A model generated the notes under the pieces. It ran no database searches, was not told where the DNA came from, and saw only the letters and a list, made by a program, of their open reading frames with translations. The position numbers were made by a program, and so were the translations under genes. Positions 1-7,713 of a stretch of 64,000 nucleotides of DNA are shown here, one piece after another; position 1 is the first letter of the stretch; every line of letters starts with the position of its first letter. Source of the stretch: Nodularia sp. NIES-3585 (GTDB lineage: Bacteria > Cyanobacteriota > Cyanobacteriia > Cyanobacteriales > Nostocaceae); assembly GCF_002218065.1 (NCBI RefSeq), contig NZ_BDUB01000001.1:197567-261566 (forward strand), given 5' to 3'.

Positions 1-11
1 AAGATTATTTT

Positions 12-1187
12 ATGCTTGATCTCACAAAATTGGCGCGACAAATGCAGGGTTTAAGTGAGCATCTTAACTTAGAAGCTGCTGCTGGTCGCCAGCGATTAGA
101 ATTAGCGCAACAACATTTAAAAAATGCTTATGAGTGTCAACAAGATTTAATTGAGCGTCAGGAAAAATGGCGCGATCGCATTATCTTTCCCAATGCTACA
201 CCCATTGAGCCACTAGAAACCTGCATTGATATCCCCGTCCCCCCGAAAGTGCATACAGTCATCTCTACAGATGGTTCCCAAATTGCCCCCAATCATCATG
301 AAATTGCTTATTGCTATCTGTTGAATATTGGCAGAGTAGTTTTACACTACGGACAAAATCGCCAACCATTACTTGATAGTTTACCAGAGGTATTTTATCG
401 CCCAGAAGATTTATATGTGTCTCGGCAATGGGGAATTAAAACTGAGGAATGGATGGGTTACCGTCGGACTGCTTCCGAAACCACAGTTTTGGCAGAATTG
501 GCTTGTGCGGCGAAAGGGGAAGCACCAGCTTTAGCAATGGTGGATGGTTCCTTAATTTACTGGTTTTTGGAACAATTACCTATGGATGCACGCGATCGCA
601 TCTTACCTCCGATTCTGGAAGCTTGGCAACAAATGAGTGCAGCGAAAATTCCGATCATGGGATATCTTAGCGCCTCTCGTAATATCGACTGTACCAACTT
701 CTTACGGTTGTTGGCTTGTCCCCATCCAGTTCCTGATTGTAAGAGTTATTGCCCAGACCAACTAGAGCAAGTACCTTGTAAACTTTTTGACACTTTGCGA
801 GATACTACCCTGTGGGGAACCAAACTACAACCAGGACAAAGGGGACCACTGTGGCGTAGCAATAACCGGATTTTAGAACTCTATGGAGAGCAAAGCGTTT
901 ATTTTTGCCATGTCCACGTCGGTAGTGAAATTGCGCGTATCGAAGTTCCGGCATGGGTAGCTGAGGATACAGCCATGTTTAATCAAGGATTGGGATTAAT
1001 GTTAGCACAGGTGCAGAAAGGCTATGGCTACCCTGTTGCGATCGCGGAAGCGCATAATCAGGCTGTGGTACGAGGGGGAGATAGAACTCGGTTCTTCGCC
1101 CTGTTAGAAAGACAAATGATTAAAGCCGGTTTGCGAAACGTGGGAACTTCTTACAAAGAAGCCAGAAAACGCGGCAGCATAGCTTAA
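12..1187 (+). CDS. NurA-domain DNA repair nuclease
   Basis: 391-residue protein of the NurA 5'-3' nuclease family, which in archaea acts with the HerA helicase in double-strand break end resection; cyanobacteria carry stand-alone homologues. The first family motif, STDGSQ (residues 85-90), and the second, MVDGS (176-180), supply the aspartates expected to bind metal. Near the C-terminus EAHNQAVV is the conserved histidine motif. The N-terminal 60 residues are helical and probably dimerise. The ATG at 12 is the first available in the frame. No HerA gene lies in the window, so the partner is unknown. The family is clear; the role in this organism is inferred. Confidence 0.85.
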   Translation: MLDLTKLARQMQGLSEHLNLEAAAGRQRLELAQQHLKNAYECQQDLIERQEKWRDRIIFPNATPIEPLETCIDIPVPPKVHTVISTDGSQIAPNHHEIAYCYLLNIGRVVLHYGQNRQPLLDSLPEVFYRPEDLYVSRQWGIKTEEWMGYRRTASETTVLAELACAAKGEAPALAMVDGSLIYWFLEQLPMDARDRILPPILEAWQQMSAAKIPIMGYLSASRNIDCTNFLRLLACPHPVPDCKSYCPDQLEQVPCKLFDTLRDTTLWGTKLQPGQRGPLWRSNNRILELYGEQSVYFCHVHVGSEIARIEVPAWVAEDTAMFNQGLGLMLAQVQKGYGYPVAIAEAHNQAVVRGGDRTRFFALLERQMIKAGLRNVGTSYKEARKRGSIA

Positions 1188-1406
1188 ATCAGTTATCAGT
1201 TATCGAAATGTTTGGAGTTTCACAGTTTCAATTTCTAACCAACATTTTTCGGCTATGTTCTGTAAATCTAAAAATCAAAATTGCCATGCCAGCCTAGGAC
1301 TGACACAGCATGAATTAATTTAATTTATATTAAAATCAGATGTGGTTGCTCATTCTCCCAGCTAGCAGCACGGGAGATGTAGCACTTTCCGTCCAAATTG
1401 ATCAAT

Positions 1407-2054
1407 TTACGCTTTTACTGTCGCTTGCTGTTTGCGCTTGCGAACAGAGGTAACACCGAAAGCACCTAAGCCTAAAAGACCAATTAGAGAAGCAGGTTCA
1501 GGTACAGGTGTGGGTACAGGAGTTTCGGGAGCCTGGAAGTTAGTAATGGTAGCAGTCGCAGCACCGAATGTGTTGGTGAAAGTCTGAACTGCAAAGCCGA
1601 ATCTCTCTCCCGCGTTCACGGAAAAAGTAGAACCAACAACACTTTGTGTGCTAGCGTTTCCAGAGGTCAGTTGTGTAAACACACCATTGAGAATGAAGCC
1701 AAAAGGATCTGAGTTAGCTCCGATAAAATCATTAGTGCTATAGCTCCAATCAAAGCTAACATCACCACTAGCAGCTGCAATTGTTGTATAAGCAGTTTGA
1801 CCACTTGCGAAATCAAATGCACCGCTATCACTACCTGTGATGCTAATTGATAAGGGAGTGTTAGTTGTATCTACAGATCCTTGAATTGCTCCAGCATTTC
1901 CTTGCGTGGTGATGTTAGTTAAAGTCCAATTGCTGGGAGCATAACTTCCTGAAAATCCAGAAGCAGCTTGAGCGGTTCCTGATACTGACAGTGCAAGTAC
2001 TGCTGCTCCGCCTGTAGCTAGTGATAACTTTGTCAATACATTTACGTTAGCCAT
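1407..2054 (-). CDS. PEP-CTERM sorting domain protein
   Basis: 215-residue exported protein. Residues 1-31 form a signal peptide ending in AQA. The C-terminus has the complete PEP-CTERM tripartite signal: VPEPAS at 184-189, a short hydrophobic Gly/Leu helix (191-202) and a basic tail (RKRKQQ). This signal is processed by exosortase-type systems and marks surface or matrix proteins. The body between is Ser/Thr/Gly-rich and probably beta-structured, and I recognise no named domain in it. The ATG is preceded by a GGAAAG ribosome-binding site. Monocistronic and convergent with the upstream nuclease gene. Confidence 0.85.
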   Translation of the reverse strand: MANVNVLTKLSLATGGAAVLALSVSGTAQAASGFSGSYAPSNWTLTNITTQGNAGAIQGSVDTTNTPLSISITGSDSGAFDFASGQTAYTTIAAASGDVSFDWSYSTNDFIGANSDPFGFILNGVFTQLTSGNASTQSVVGSTFSVNAGERFGFAVQTFTNTFGAATATITNFQAPETPVPTPVPEPASLIGLLGLGAFGVTSVRKRKQQATVKA

Positions 2055-2773
2055 TGTGTTACTTTCCTTTAGAAATGAATTTTGTGGTTTTTGTTGTCTA
2101 CGCTGCTGATGGTAAGAGTTGTTTTGAAGGTTTGAGAAGCTTTTTTTGGCTACTTTACATAAAAATCAAAGTCAAACAAACTTATTAATGAGCAAGGTGA
2201 AAATCCAAAACATCATTTCAAAAGGCTTTTAACCGCATATTTCAATATTTAAATTCTGTATTTACACCTAAAGAAATCATGAAGAGTGCAAAAATTTCCG
2301 GTTATTTTTTGTCTTTATTTAATTCAAGTAAGAAAATATTTATCAATCTATTGAGTATTTATTTGTGCAAATCTACCTGCAAAAGTATCGGGTGAAAAAA
2401 TAGCATTTAGTAATTGTAGAAATAGTTTTATACACGCATATTCTGCAAACTTAATCGTCTTTATTATTACCAAATTATTTGTTGTAAAAATCACCTATTC
2501 TCCAATGCTGACAGGCATTAGTTCTTGATAGCTGATTTTTTTACACCAAATAGTAGTAAAGCAAAATTATAGATCATGTTCATAATCAGGTCTTCAGCCT
2601 CTGAATTTAAATATTTAAATATGTCTATTCGGTGAATCCTTGTAAAAACCTTCCATGGAACGTCTCCATATGCTTTTTTACCAGATGTCTAATTAATGAT
2701 TTTCTTGACATCTGATTTTTTGCACATGATATGGTTTTGTTAAACGCACGGAAGGAGATTAAGTATAAACAGC
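2055..2773. other. AT-rich spacer upstream of the PEP-CTERM gene
   Basis: About 720 bases between the divergent PEP-CTERM gene and the holB side. It is very AT-rich with no long frame in either strand. It presumably holds the PEP-CTERM promoter and leader, but I cannot assign -10/-35 boxes with any confidence. GATGTCTAATTAATGATT and TTGACATCTGATTT near 2684-2720 form a loose partial inverted repeat around GACATC. Confidence 0.5.
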
Positions 2774-2908
2774 ATGAGAAATGACTCAAAAAACATCAAT
2801 TTGTCCCGATATTCCGTAAGTACGAACTCACAATTAAAGCGCAGTGCCGAAGAAAATCGTACAAATTCATCGGTAAAAAAACTCACGAGTCAATCTACAA
2901 TTGACTAA
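2774..2908 (+). CDS. possible 44-residue small ORF coupled to holB
   Basis: A short frame from ATG 2774 encodes 44 polar residues (MRNDSKNINLSRYSV...) and stops with TAA at 2906-2908, so that TAATG joins its stop to the holB start. A GGAAGGAG box lies at about 2750-2757, rather far (about 16 nt) from the ATG. The composition is Ser/Asn/Lys-rich with no known motif. It may be a small translated leader that couples translation into holB, or a chance frame; the family is unknown. In many cyanobacteria tmk, not a small ORF, sits before holB. Confidence 0.3.
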   Translation: MRNDSKNINLSRYSVSTNSQLKRSAEENRTNSSVKKLTSQSTID

Positions 2909-3861
2909 TGACTATTGATCCATTTGCGCCACTTTTAGGGCAGCAACAAGCCATAGAATTACTCACTCAGGCTGTCAAACAAAACCGCGTAGCCCCCGCC
3001 TATCTATTTGTAGGGATAGATGGTGTGGGCAAAACTCTCGCAGCCCGGTGTTTTGTGGAATTGCTATTTTCCGCACAGACGCGTCATGTCGCTTCTTTAC
3101 AGAATCGTTTGCGTCAAGGGAATCATCCTGACTTGTGGTGGGTGCAGCCGACGTACCAACACGAGGGAAAACGACTCACAGTCGCCGAAGCAGCCGAGAA
3201 AAAACTCAAGCGTAAAGCCCCACCTGTGATTAGGTTAGAGCAGATTCGGGAAATTACGGAGTTTCTCGGCCGTCCTCCCTTGGAAGCACCGAGAAATGTG
3301 GTAGTGCTGGAGTCAGCCGAAACAATGGCAGAATCAGCAGCTAATGCTTTGCTGAAAACCTTGGAAGAACCAGGACAGGCGACGCTGATTTTAATTGCAC
3401 CATCTCCTGAGTCGGTTTTGCCTACCTTGGTGTCACGCTGTCAACGGATTCCTTTTTATCGCTTAGATACACAGTCTTTAACTCAGGTACTCACCCAAAC
3501 AGGACATGAAGAAATTTTGCAGCATTCGGCAGTATTGAGTATAGCGGCTGGTAGCCCAGGAAGTGCGATCGCCTCTTATGAGCAATTACAACTAATTCCT
3601 GAAACCTTACTCCAAGATGTCACAAAAGTACCTTCATCCTATCGCCACACCTTGGCCTTAGCTAAAACAATTGCTCAAGATTTAGATACAGAAGCACAAC
3701 TATGGTTAGTCGATTATCTCCAACAATCCTACTGGCAACAGTGGCATCAACCAGAAATTATTAAAAAGCTAGAACAAGCTCGGAAATCCTTACTGTGTTA
3801 CGCCCAACCGCGCCTAGTTTGGGAATGCACATTTATAGCACTGTTGAAGCATCTGAGTTGA
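2908..3861 (+). CDS. holB: DNA polymerase III subunit delta'
   Basis: 317-residue clamp-loader subunit, which works with DnaX and delta to load the sliding clamp. The AAA+ fold starts with a Walker A-like GIDGVGKT (36-43). The conserved LLKTLEEP helix (about 149-156) and SRCQRIPF, the sensor/SRC motif that acts as arginine finger in clamp loaders, follow. A charged insertion at about 75-105 (Lys/Glu-rich) lies where cyanobacterial homologues differ from E. coli. The start at 2908 matches the usual N-terminus (short lead into a GQQQA helix). It is convergent with rpaA; a holB-rpaA neighbourhood is common in cyanobacteria. Confidence 0.93.
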   Translation: MTIDPFAPLLGQQQAIELLTQAVKQNRVAPAYLFVGIDGVGKTLAARCFVELLFSAQTRHVASLQNRLRQGNHPDLWWVQPTYQHEGKRLTVAEAAEKKLKRKAPPVIRLEQIREITEFLGRPPLEAPRNVVVLESAETMAESAANALLKTLEEPGQATLILIAPSPESVLPTLVSRCQRIPFYRLDTQSLTQVLTQTGHEEILQHSAVLSIAAGSPGSAIASYEQLQLIPETLLQDVTKVPSSYRHTLALAKTIAQDLDTEAQLWLVDYLQQSYWQQWHQPEIIKKLEQARKSLLCYAQPRLVWECTFIALLKHLS

Positions 3862-4309
3862 AATAGCTATTCAGAAATTCTACGGTATACACACAAATGA
3901 TGAAAACTCTCAATCCTTTGATGTAGGGTGTGTTGTCGCGTAGCGCAACGCACCATCTCAGATTCTCAGTGCGTTAGCACTAGCATCCATAACGCACCCT
4001 ACGAGTTTCAAGCCAATGTGGGTAAGATTTTTCGACTTGTGTGTACACACGAAGAAGTTCGCCTGGAGGAACACCAGCCCATTCCTGTGGGTGGGAAACC
4101 CTGATGCAACGCTGGCTCCTCCTTGCGAATTTTCTTGGCAACATAGTAACTCTTAACACTCTGTACTCTGGAGGGTGGCTGCTCGTAGAGTAGAGGCCTA
4201 ACCCTAGTGTACGTGGCGAATCCAAGTACAGATGCGAAAACCAACTGAGGACAGTTTTTCGTAGAGAAGGCTAGATGACCTTATAAATGGATGAAATCCC
4301 GGAAAAATT
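3862..4309. repeat. spacer with inverted-repeat element and hairpin between holB and rpaA 3' ends
   Basis: No convincing gene. Arms GTAGGGTGTGTT (3923-3934) and AACGCACCCTAC (3991-4002) bound a ~80-bp inverted-repeat element of a type seen again at 6421 and 24381. Downstream, GGAGGAACACCAGC (4065-4078) can pair with GCTGGCTCCTCC (4111-4122) around an inner CCCA/TGGG hairpin, next to the palindrome TGTGTACACA (about 4040-4049). The two minus-strand frames of about 80 codons here look like shadows of this repetitive DNA. The hairpin could be a small RNA or part of a dispersed repeat. Confidence 0.55.
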
Positions 4310-5053
4310 TCACTCAACAACGGATGCAGAAGCCCCCTCATTTGATTGTGGTAAGCTGGGCAATTCTAAACAATATCCCGCACCATAGACTGTTTTGATA
4401 TAGCGGGGGTGACGGGGGTCTGGTTCTAGTTTCGTTCTCAAGTGGCGGATATGCACTCGAATGGTTTCAATGTCATCATCTGGATCATAGCCCCAAACTT
4501 CCCGCAGGATTTCGCTGGGGGAAACTGTCTGACCGTGGCGTTGTAGTAAACAGTGGAGTAGCTCAAATTCCAGGTGAGTCAATTTTACCGTTTCATTGAA
4601 CCATATCGCCTCAAATCTTTCTGGAACCAGAGTCAAATTCCCATAGTTGAGAATTTCACTGTGTTTTGCGGCTTGGGGAATGCGGTCAGTCCGCCGCAAT
4701 AATGCCCGCACCCGTGCTAACAGCTCTTCTACTTCAAAGGGCTTGGTCAGGTAATCATCAGCACCAGCATTGAAACCCTCGACTTTATTCTGAGTTTGGC
4801 TTAAAGCGGTGAGCATCAACACGGGAATCTCGGCTGTGCGGTCATCTCGCCGTAGGCGTTGGCAAACTGTAAAACCGTCTACTCTCGGCAACATCAGGTC
4901 AAGCATAATCAAGTCTGGTTGAAGCTGAAGCGCCAGCGCCTGACCTTTGATGCCATCTTCAGCTTGACTGACATCGTAGCCAGCCATTTCCAAGTTGACG
5001 GCAACGAGTTCTGAAATTGCCGCGTCATCGTCTATAACAAGAATCCTGGGCAT
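4310..5053 (-). CDS. rpaA: response regulator RpaA (OmpR family)
   Basis: 247-residue two-domain regulator. The receiver domain (1-120) has the acidic pocket DDD (8-10), phospho-acceptor Asp52 in LDLMLP and Lys104 in TKPFE. The OmpR-type winged helix (about 135-235) ends in the recognition-helix and wing sequence [14 protein letters not shown]. The distinctive N-terminus [20 protein letters not shown] and the segment [17 protein letters not shown] match RpaA rather than its paralogue RpaB. In Synechococcus RpaA is phosphorylated by SasA and relays circadian-clock output to transcription; that role is expected here from homology. It is transcribed towards holB. Confidence 0.92.
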   Translation of the reverse strand: MPRILVIDDDAAISELVAVNLEMAGYDVSQAEDGIKGQALALQLQPDLIMLDLMLPRVDGFTVCQRLRRDDRTAEIPVLMLTALSQTQNKVEGFNAGADDYLTKPFEVEELLARVRALLRRTDRIPQAAKHSEILNYGNLTLVPERFEAIWFNETVKLTHLEFELLHCLLQRHGQTVSPSEILREVWGYDPDDDIETIRVHIRHLRTKLEPDPRHPRYIKTVYGAGYCLELPSLPQSNEGASASVVE

Positions 5054-5208
5054 TATTTAAAAAATTATTACTACTTAATTAAGGATAAATAAGAACCTTT
5101 GATAGATACAAAGATTTTTATCTTGATTATAAAAAACATTCAAATCTAGCATAAAGTTTAAAACTAAAGGATGGTGGAATCAGAACTAAGGTACTCTAAA
5201 TTCCAGAT

Positions 5209-6276
5209 ATGTTGTGTTATTCTGCCTACAATCCGCCTCGGTTTCTCAAAAATGGTGTGGCAATGACTGTTTACACTGCTTTGTGGGGAGAACGTTATTG
5301 GGAACAAACTACTCTACTTTCAGAGCCGCCATACCATACAACTGTGCTGATTGGTGGGCAGGGTGTACCGATTTTTACTTGGGTGGCGATACCAAAAAAT
5401 GCTCATAGTACTATTATTGCTACTTATGGGATTACAGGTGAGCTAGACCAACAATGGTTTTTGAGACTCTTGGGGCGCAAAGCATACGCTCAAGGATATG
5501 CGGTAGTTTTGTTTGATTGGCGCGCCCACGGCAAAACTGCCGAGTTGTCTCCGACTTTGACCTCCGATGGCTTGTATGAGGGGGAAGATTTTGTGCGAAT
5601 TGCGGCCGCAGCCGCAAAAATGGGATGTCCTAGTAAGTTTTGGTTTACAGGGTTTTCCTTGGGGGGACAATTGGCATTGTGGGGAGTAAAAACTGCTACT
5701 GATTTGATTCAAGGCGGTGAATTTTTAGGCTTACGAGACAGTGACATTGGTGGTGGGGTGGTGATTTGTCCCAGTTTGGATTCATGGCGATCGCTTGACT
5801 ATTTAGTACAACAACCTATTGGTAAATACTTAGAGAAGGCGATCGCCGGTAATTTGAAAAAACTAGCATGGCGAATACATGATTTGCATCCTGGCACAAT
5901 TGACCCAGCCGCCATTGAACGAGCTAATAGTATCTGGGCTTTTGACCACGAACTGGTAATTAGCAGATTGGGTTTTGACTCAGTAGAAGCATATTATCAA
6001 GCCAGTAGTGCTTTACAATTATTGCCGCAGATTTCCAAACCTACCTTAATTTTATATGCTGCCGATGACCCCTTATTTCACCCAGAAATCATCCCTGAGT
6101 TACAAGCTGCTTGTGCGAGTAATCCAGCCCTAGATTTGTGGCTGACTCCTCATGGTGGTCATGTGGGTTATGTAAGTAGCAAAGCAGGTCAGCTTCAAGC
6201 CGAAGATCCTGATATTTGGTGGGCTTGGAATCGGACTTTACAGTGGCTAGAGAACCAACGAGAAATCAAATCATGA
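5209..6276 (+). CDS. YheT-like alpha/beta hydrolase
   Basis: 355 residues of the YheT/COG0429 branch of alpha/beta hydrolases. The typical YheT opening, PPRFLKNGVAMTVYTAL, is at residues 9-25, which supports ATG 5209 over the internal ATG at 5263. The nucleophile elbow is GFSLGG with Ser150. The acid is in AADDPLF (about 284-290) and the base His in HGGHVGY (about 315-321), completing the Ser-Asp-His triad. FDWRAHGKT corresponds to the family strand with the DxRGHG-like motif. Substrate unknown; members have been linked to short-chain or lipid esters. Monocistronic. Confidence 0.85.
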   Translation: MLCYSAYNPPRFLKNGVAMTVYTALWGERYWEQTTLLSEPPYHTTVLIGGQGVPIFTWVAIPKNAHSTIIATYGITGELDQQWFLRLLGRKAYAQGYAVVLFDWRAHGKTAELSPTLTSDGLYEGEDFVRIAAAAAKMGCPSKFWFTGFSLGGQLALWGVKTATDLIQGGEFLGLRDSDIGGGVVICPSLDSWRSLDYLVQQPIGKYLEKAIAGNLKKLAWRIHDLHPGTIDPAAIERANSIWAFDHELVISRLGFDSVEAYYQASSALQLLPQISKPTLILYAADDPLFHPEIIPELQAACASNPALDLWLTPHGGHVGYVSSKAGQLQAEDPDIWWAWNRTLQWLENQREIKS

Positions 6277-6687
6277 TGGGATGACAAACACCCCAGTAGT
6301 CAACTAAATGTAAAAATATGTATATTTTTCAGATTTGTAGAGAGTATTGGTGTATTAGACTCATACTTGATCTATGAAACACACGTAGTGGACTGACAAG
6401 CCTAAAATAGTACATTAAACGTAGGTTGGGTTAAGCGCAGCGCAACCCAACGCTGCCAATGATGTTGGGTTTGGTTACGTCAACCCAACCTACAATTTTT
6501 TGCCACATTTTAAGCTTGTCAGTCCACTACATATACTTAAATTTTTTCCATAATCAAATAGTATTCCTATAGTGTATCAATTGTATGGGTTAATAGAGTA
6601 ATAAATTGGAACAATTGAGGAGAGTATAAAACAGAAATAAGTTTCAATTGCTATAATAAAAATAGACTAATTAACATTTAATTTATC
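6277..6687. other. spacer holding a MITE-like element and TA promoter region
   Basis: Contains the inverted-repeat element at 6385-6530 (listed separately). A coding scar at about 6600-6643, reading EIGTIEESIKQK then stop, resembles a second copy upstream of the TA module at 10117. The rest, just before the antitoxin ATG, is very AT-rich and probably carries the TA promoter and operator; no operator palindrome stands out. Confidence 0.5.
6385..6530. mobile_element. 146-bp MITE-like element with 24-bp terminal inverted repeats
   Basis: GTAGTGGACTGACAAGC (6385-6401) and its reverse complement (6514-6530) bound the element. The match continues inwards through TAAAAT with one mismatch, giving arms of about 24 bp. 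Nested inside is a second inverted repeat, GTAGGTTGGGTT (6421-6432) against AACCCAACCTAC (6482-6493). It encodes nothing and looks like a non-autonomous transposon or composite repeat. I could not define a clear target-site duplication. Confidence 0.75.
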
Positions 6688-6909
6688 ATGGAAAATATTA
6701 CCATTAAAGTTGACCCTGAAATTGCCAAAGCGTACCGAGAGGCAGAACCAGAAAAACAGCAAAAAATCCAAATGTTTCTTAACATAATGCTGAAAAAAGC
6801 AGTCAGTCAGAAACCACTCTTAGATATCATGGAAGAAGCGAGTCAACAAGCAATTTCTAACGGAATGACTCCAGAGATTTTAGAATCAATTCTCAATGAT
6901 GAAAAATAA
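6688..6909 (+). CDS. antitoxin of PIN-type TA module 1
   Basis: 73-residue small protein directly upstream of, and overlapping by 14 bases, a PIN-domain toxin gene. The N-terminus (ITIKVDPEIAKAYREAEPE) looks like a ribbon-helix-helix strand and helix start, and the C-terminal TPEILESILNDEK probably wraps the toxin. It is clearly paralogous to the antitoxin at 15581-15829: shared ITIKV.PEIA.AYR and TPEILESIL. Expected to bind the toxin and autoregulate the operon. Module membership is certain by layout; DNA binding is inferred. Confidence 0.75.
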   Translation: MENITIKVDPEIAKAYREAEPEKQQKIQMFLNIMLKKAVSQKPLLDIMEEASQQAISNGMTPEILESILNDEK

Positions 6910-7318
6910 CCGTATCGTAATTGATACAAATGTAATTGTAAGTGCGTTAATATTCTCTAAATCTACCACAATGCAAGCTTTTAGAGAAGCAAAACAAAAT
7001 GGATTAATTTTAATTTCTGCGGAAATTTTATCAGAATTAATTGATGTACTCAGTCGTCAAAAATTTGACCGCTATCTATCCAGAGAAATTCGGGAAGACT
7101 TTTTAGCCAGTTTAGCCAGAGAAACAGAATTAATAACAATTAGCGAAACAGTTGATATTTGTCGAGATCCTAAAGATAATAAGTTTTTAGAATTAGCCAT
7201 CTCTGGAAAAGCCACTCATATTATCACAGGAGACAAAGACTTATTAGAACTGCATCCTTTTAGAGATATCTTGATTGTTACACCTAGTCAGTTTTTAGAT
7301 AGTGTATCTTCAAATTAA
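6896..7318 (+). CDS. PIN-domain toxin (COG1569 family), TA module 1
   Basis: 140-residue PIN nuclease. Acidic active-site residues lie in VIDTNV (first Asp), in the helix ILSELIDVL (Glu), in CRDPKDNKFLELA, and in ITGDKDLL. This is the COG1569 putative TA toxin family rather than classical VapC; the CRDPKDNK.LELA signature is typical. Such toxins cleave RNA when freed from the antitoxin; the target here is unknown. It overlaps the antitoxin end. It is a paralogue of the toxin at 15178-15591, and a ~280-bp repeat begins right at its stop codon. Confidence 0.85.
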   Translation: MMKNNRIVIDTNVIVSALIFSKSTTMQAFREAKQNGLILISAEILSELIDVLSRQKFDRYLSREIREDFLASLARETELITISETVDICRDPKDNKFLELAISGKATHIITGDKDLLELHPFRDILIVTPSQFLDSVSSN

Positions 7319-7606
7319 ACGCCAAAACCATGAAATAGATACCACAGAATTACAAAGAGAAATAGAATATTTTGTGTAATCCTATCTGGGATTGACAATA
7401 GTGTAGCTAAAAAACGAGTATAAAAAAAGGGCTGATTTGGCTACAGTGCTGCCCAAAGGGTTCTGTTTAATAATCCTCAAACATTGATTGCAGATTCAAT
7501 AAGACGTTAAAAAATTGGGTTTTTCTCTCCAATAACCCGGTTTTTTCGTAGCGTAGCGGGCATCTTGCCCGCACCACAAAATATTTTTGGAGTATTTGGA
7601 TTAGCT
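7311..7606. repeat. direct repeat copy A after TA module 1
   Basis: About 290 bp starting at the last codons of the PIN gene and strongly similar by eye to 10744-11023. Shared blocks include GATACCACAGAATTA, GACAATAGTGTAGC, GTTCTGTTTAATAATCCTC and CAATAAGACGTTAAAAAATT. An open stretch reading IDTTELQREIEYFV then stop suggests decayed coding sequence. It ends with a CGGGCATCTTGCCCGCACC hairpin-like motif common in such genomes. Most of the 395-base spacer up to the next gene is this repeat. Confidence 0.8.
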
Positions 7607-7678
7607 TAAAGAAGTCGGGGATCTGGTTGATTACAGCGAATATTCACAAAATCTGGAATATTACAGCGCGAATTTGTA

Positions 7679-7684
7679 TATAAT
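7679..7684 (+). promoter_or_regulatory. possible -10 box (TATAAT)
   Basis: A perfect TATAAT lies 29 bases before the pentapeptide-repeat gene, downstream of the paired motif ATTACAGCG (two copies near 7630 and 7660). No good -35 element is at standard spacing, so this is tentative. Confidence 0.3.
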
Positions 7685-7713
7685 CTCAGTAATCAACTCA
7701 TACTGACCAGATT

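Noticed and set aside
3980-4244. two minus-strand frames of about 80 codons
   Set aside because: They overlap each other and a hairpin-rich repeat, have no ribosome-binding site or protein-like motifs.
4310-5053. assignment of the response regulator as RpaB
   Set aside because: The N-terminus [17 protein letters not shown] and the TKPFEVEE segment match RpaA; RpaB begins differently and has the ELGADDYVVKPF version.
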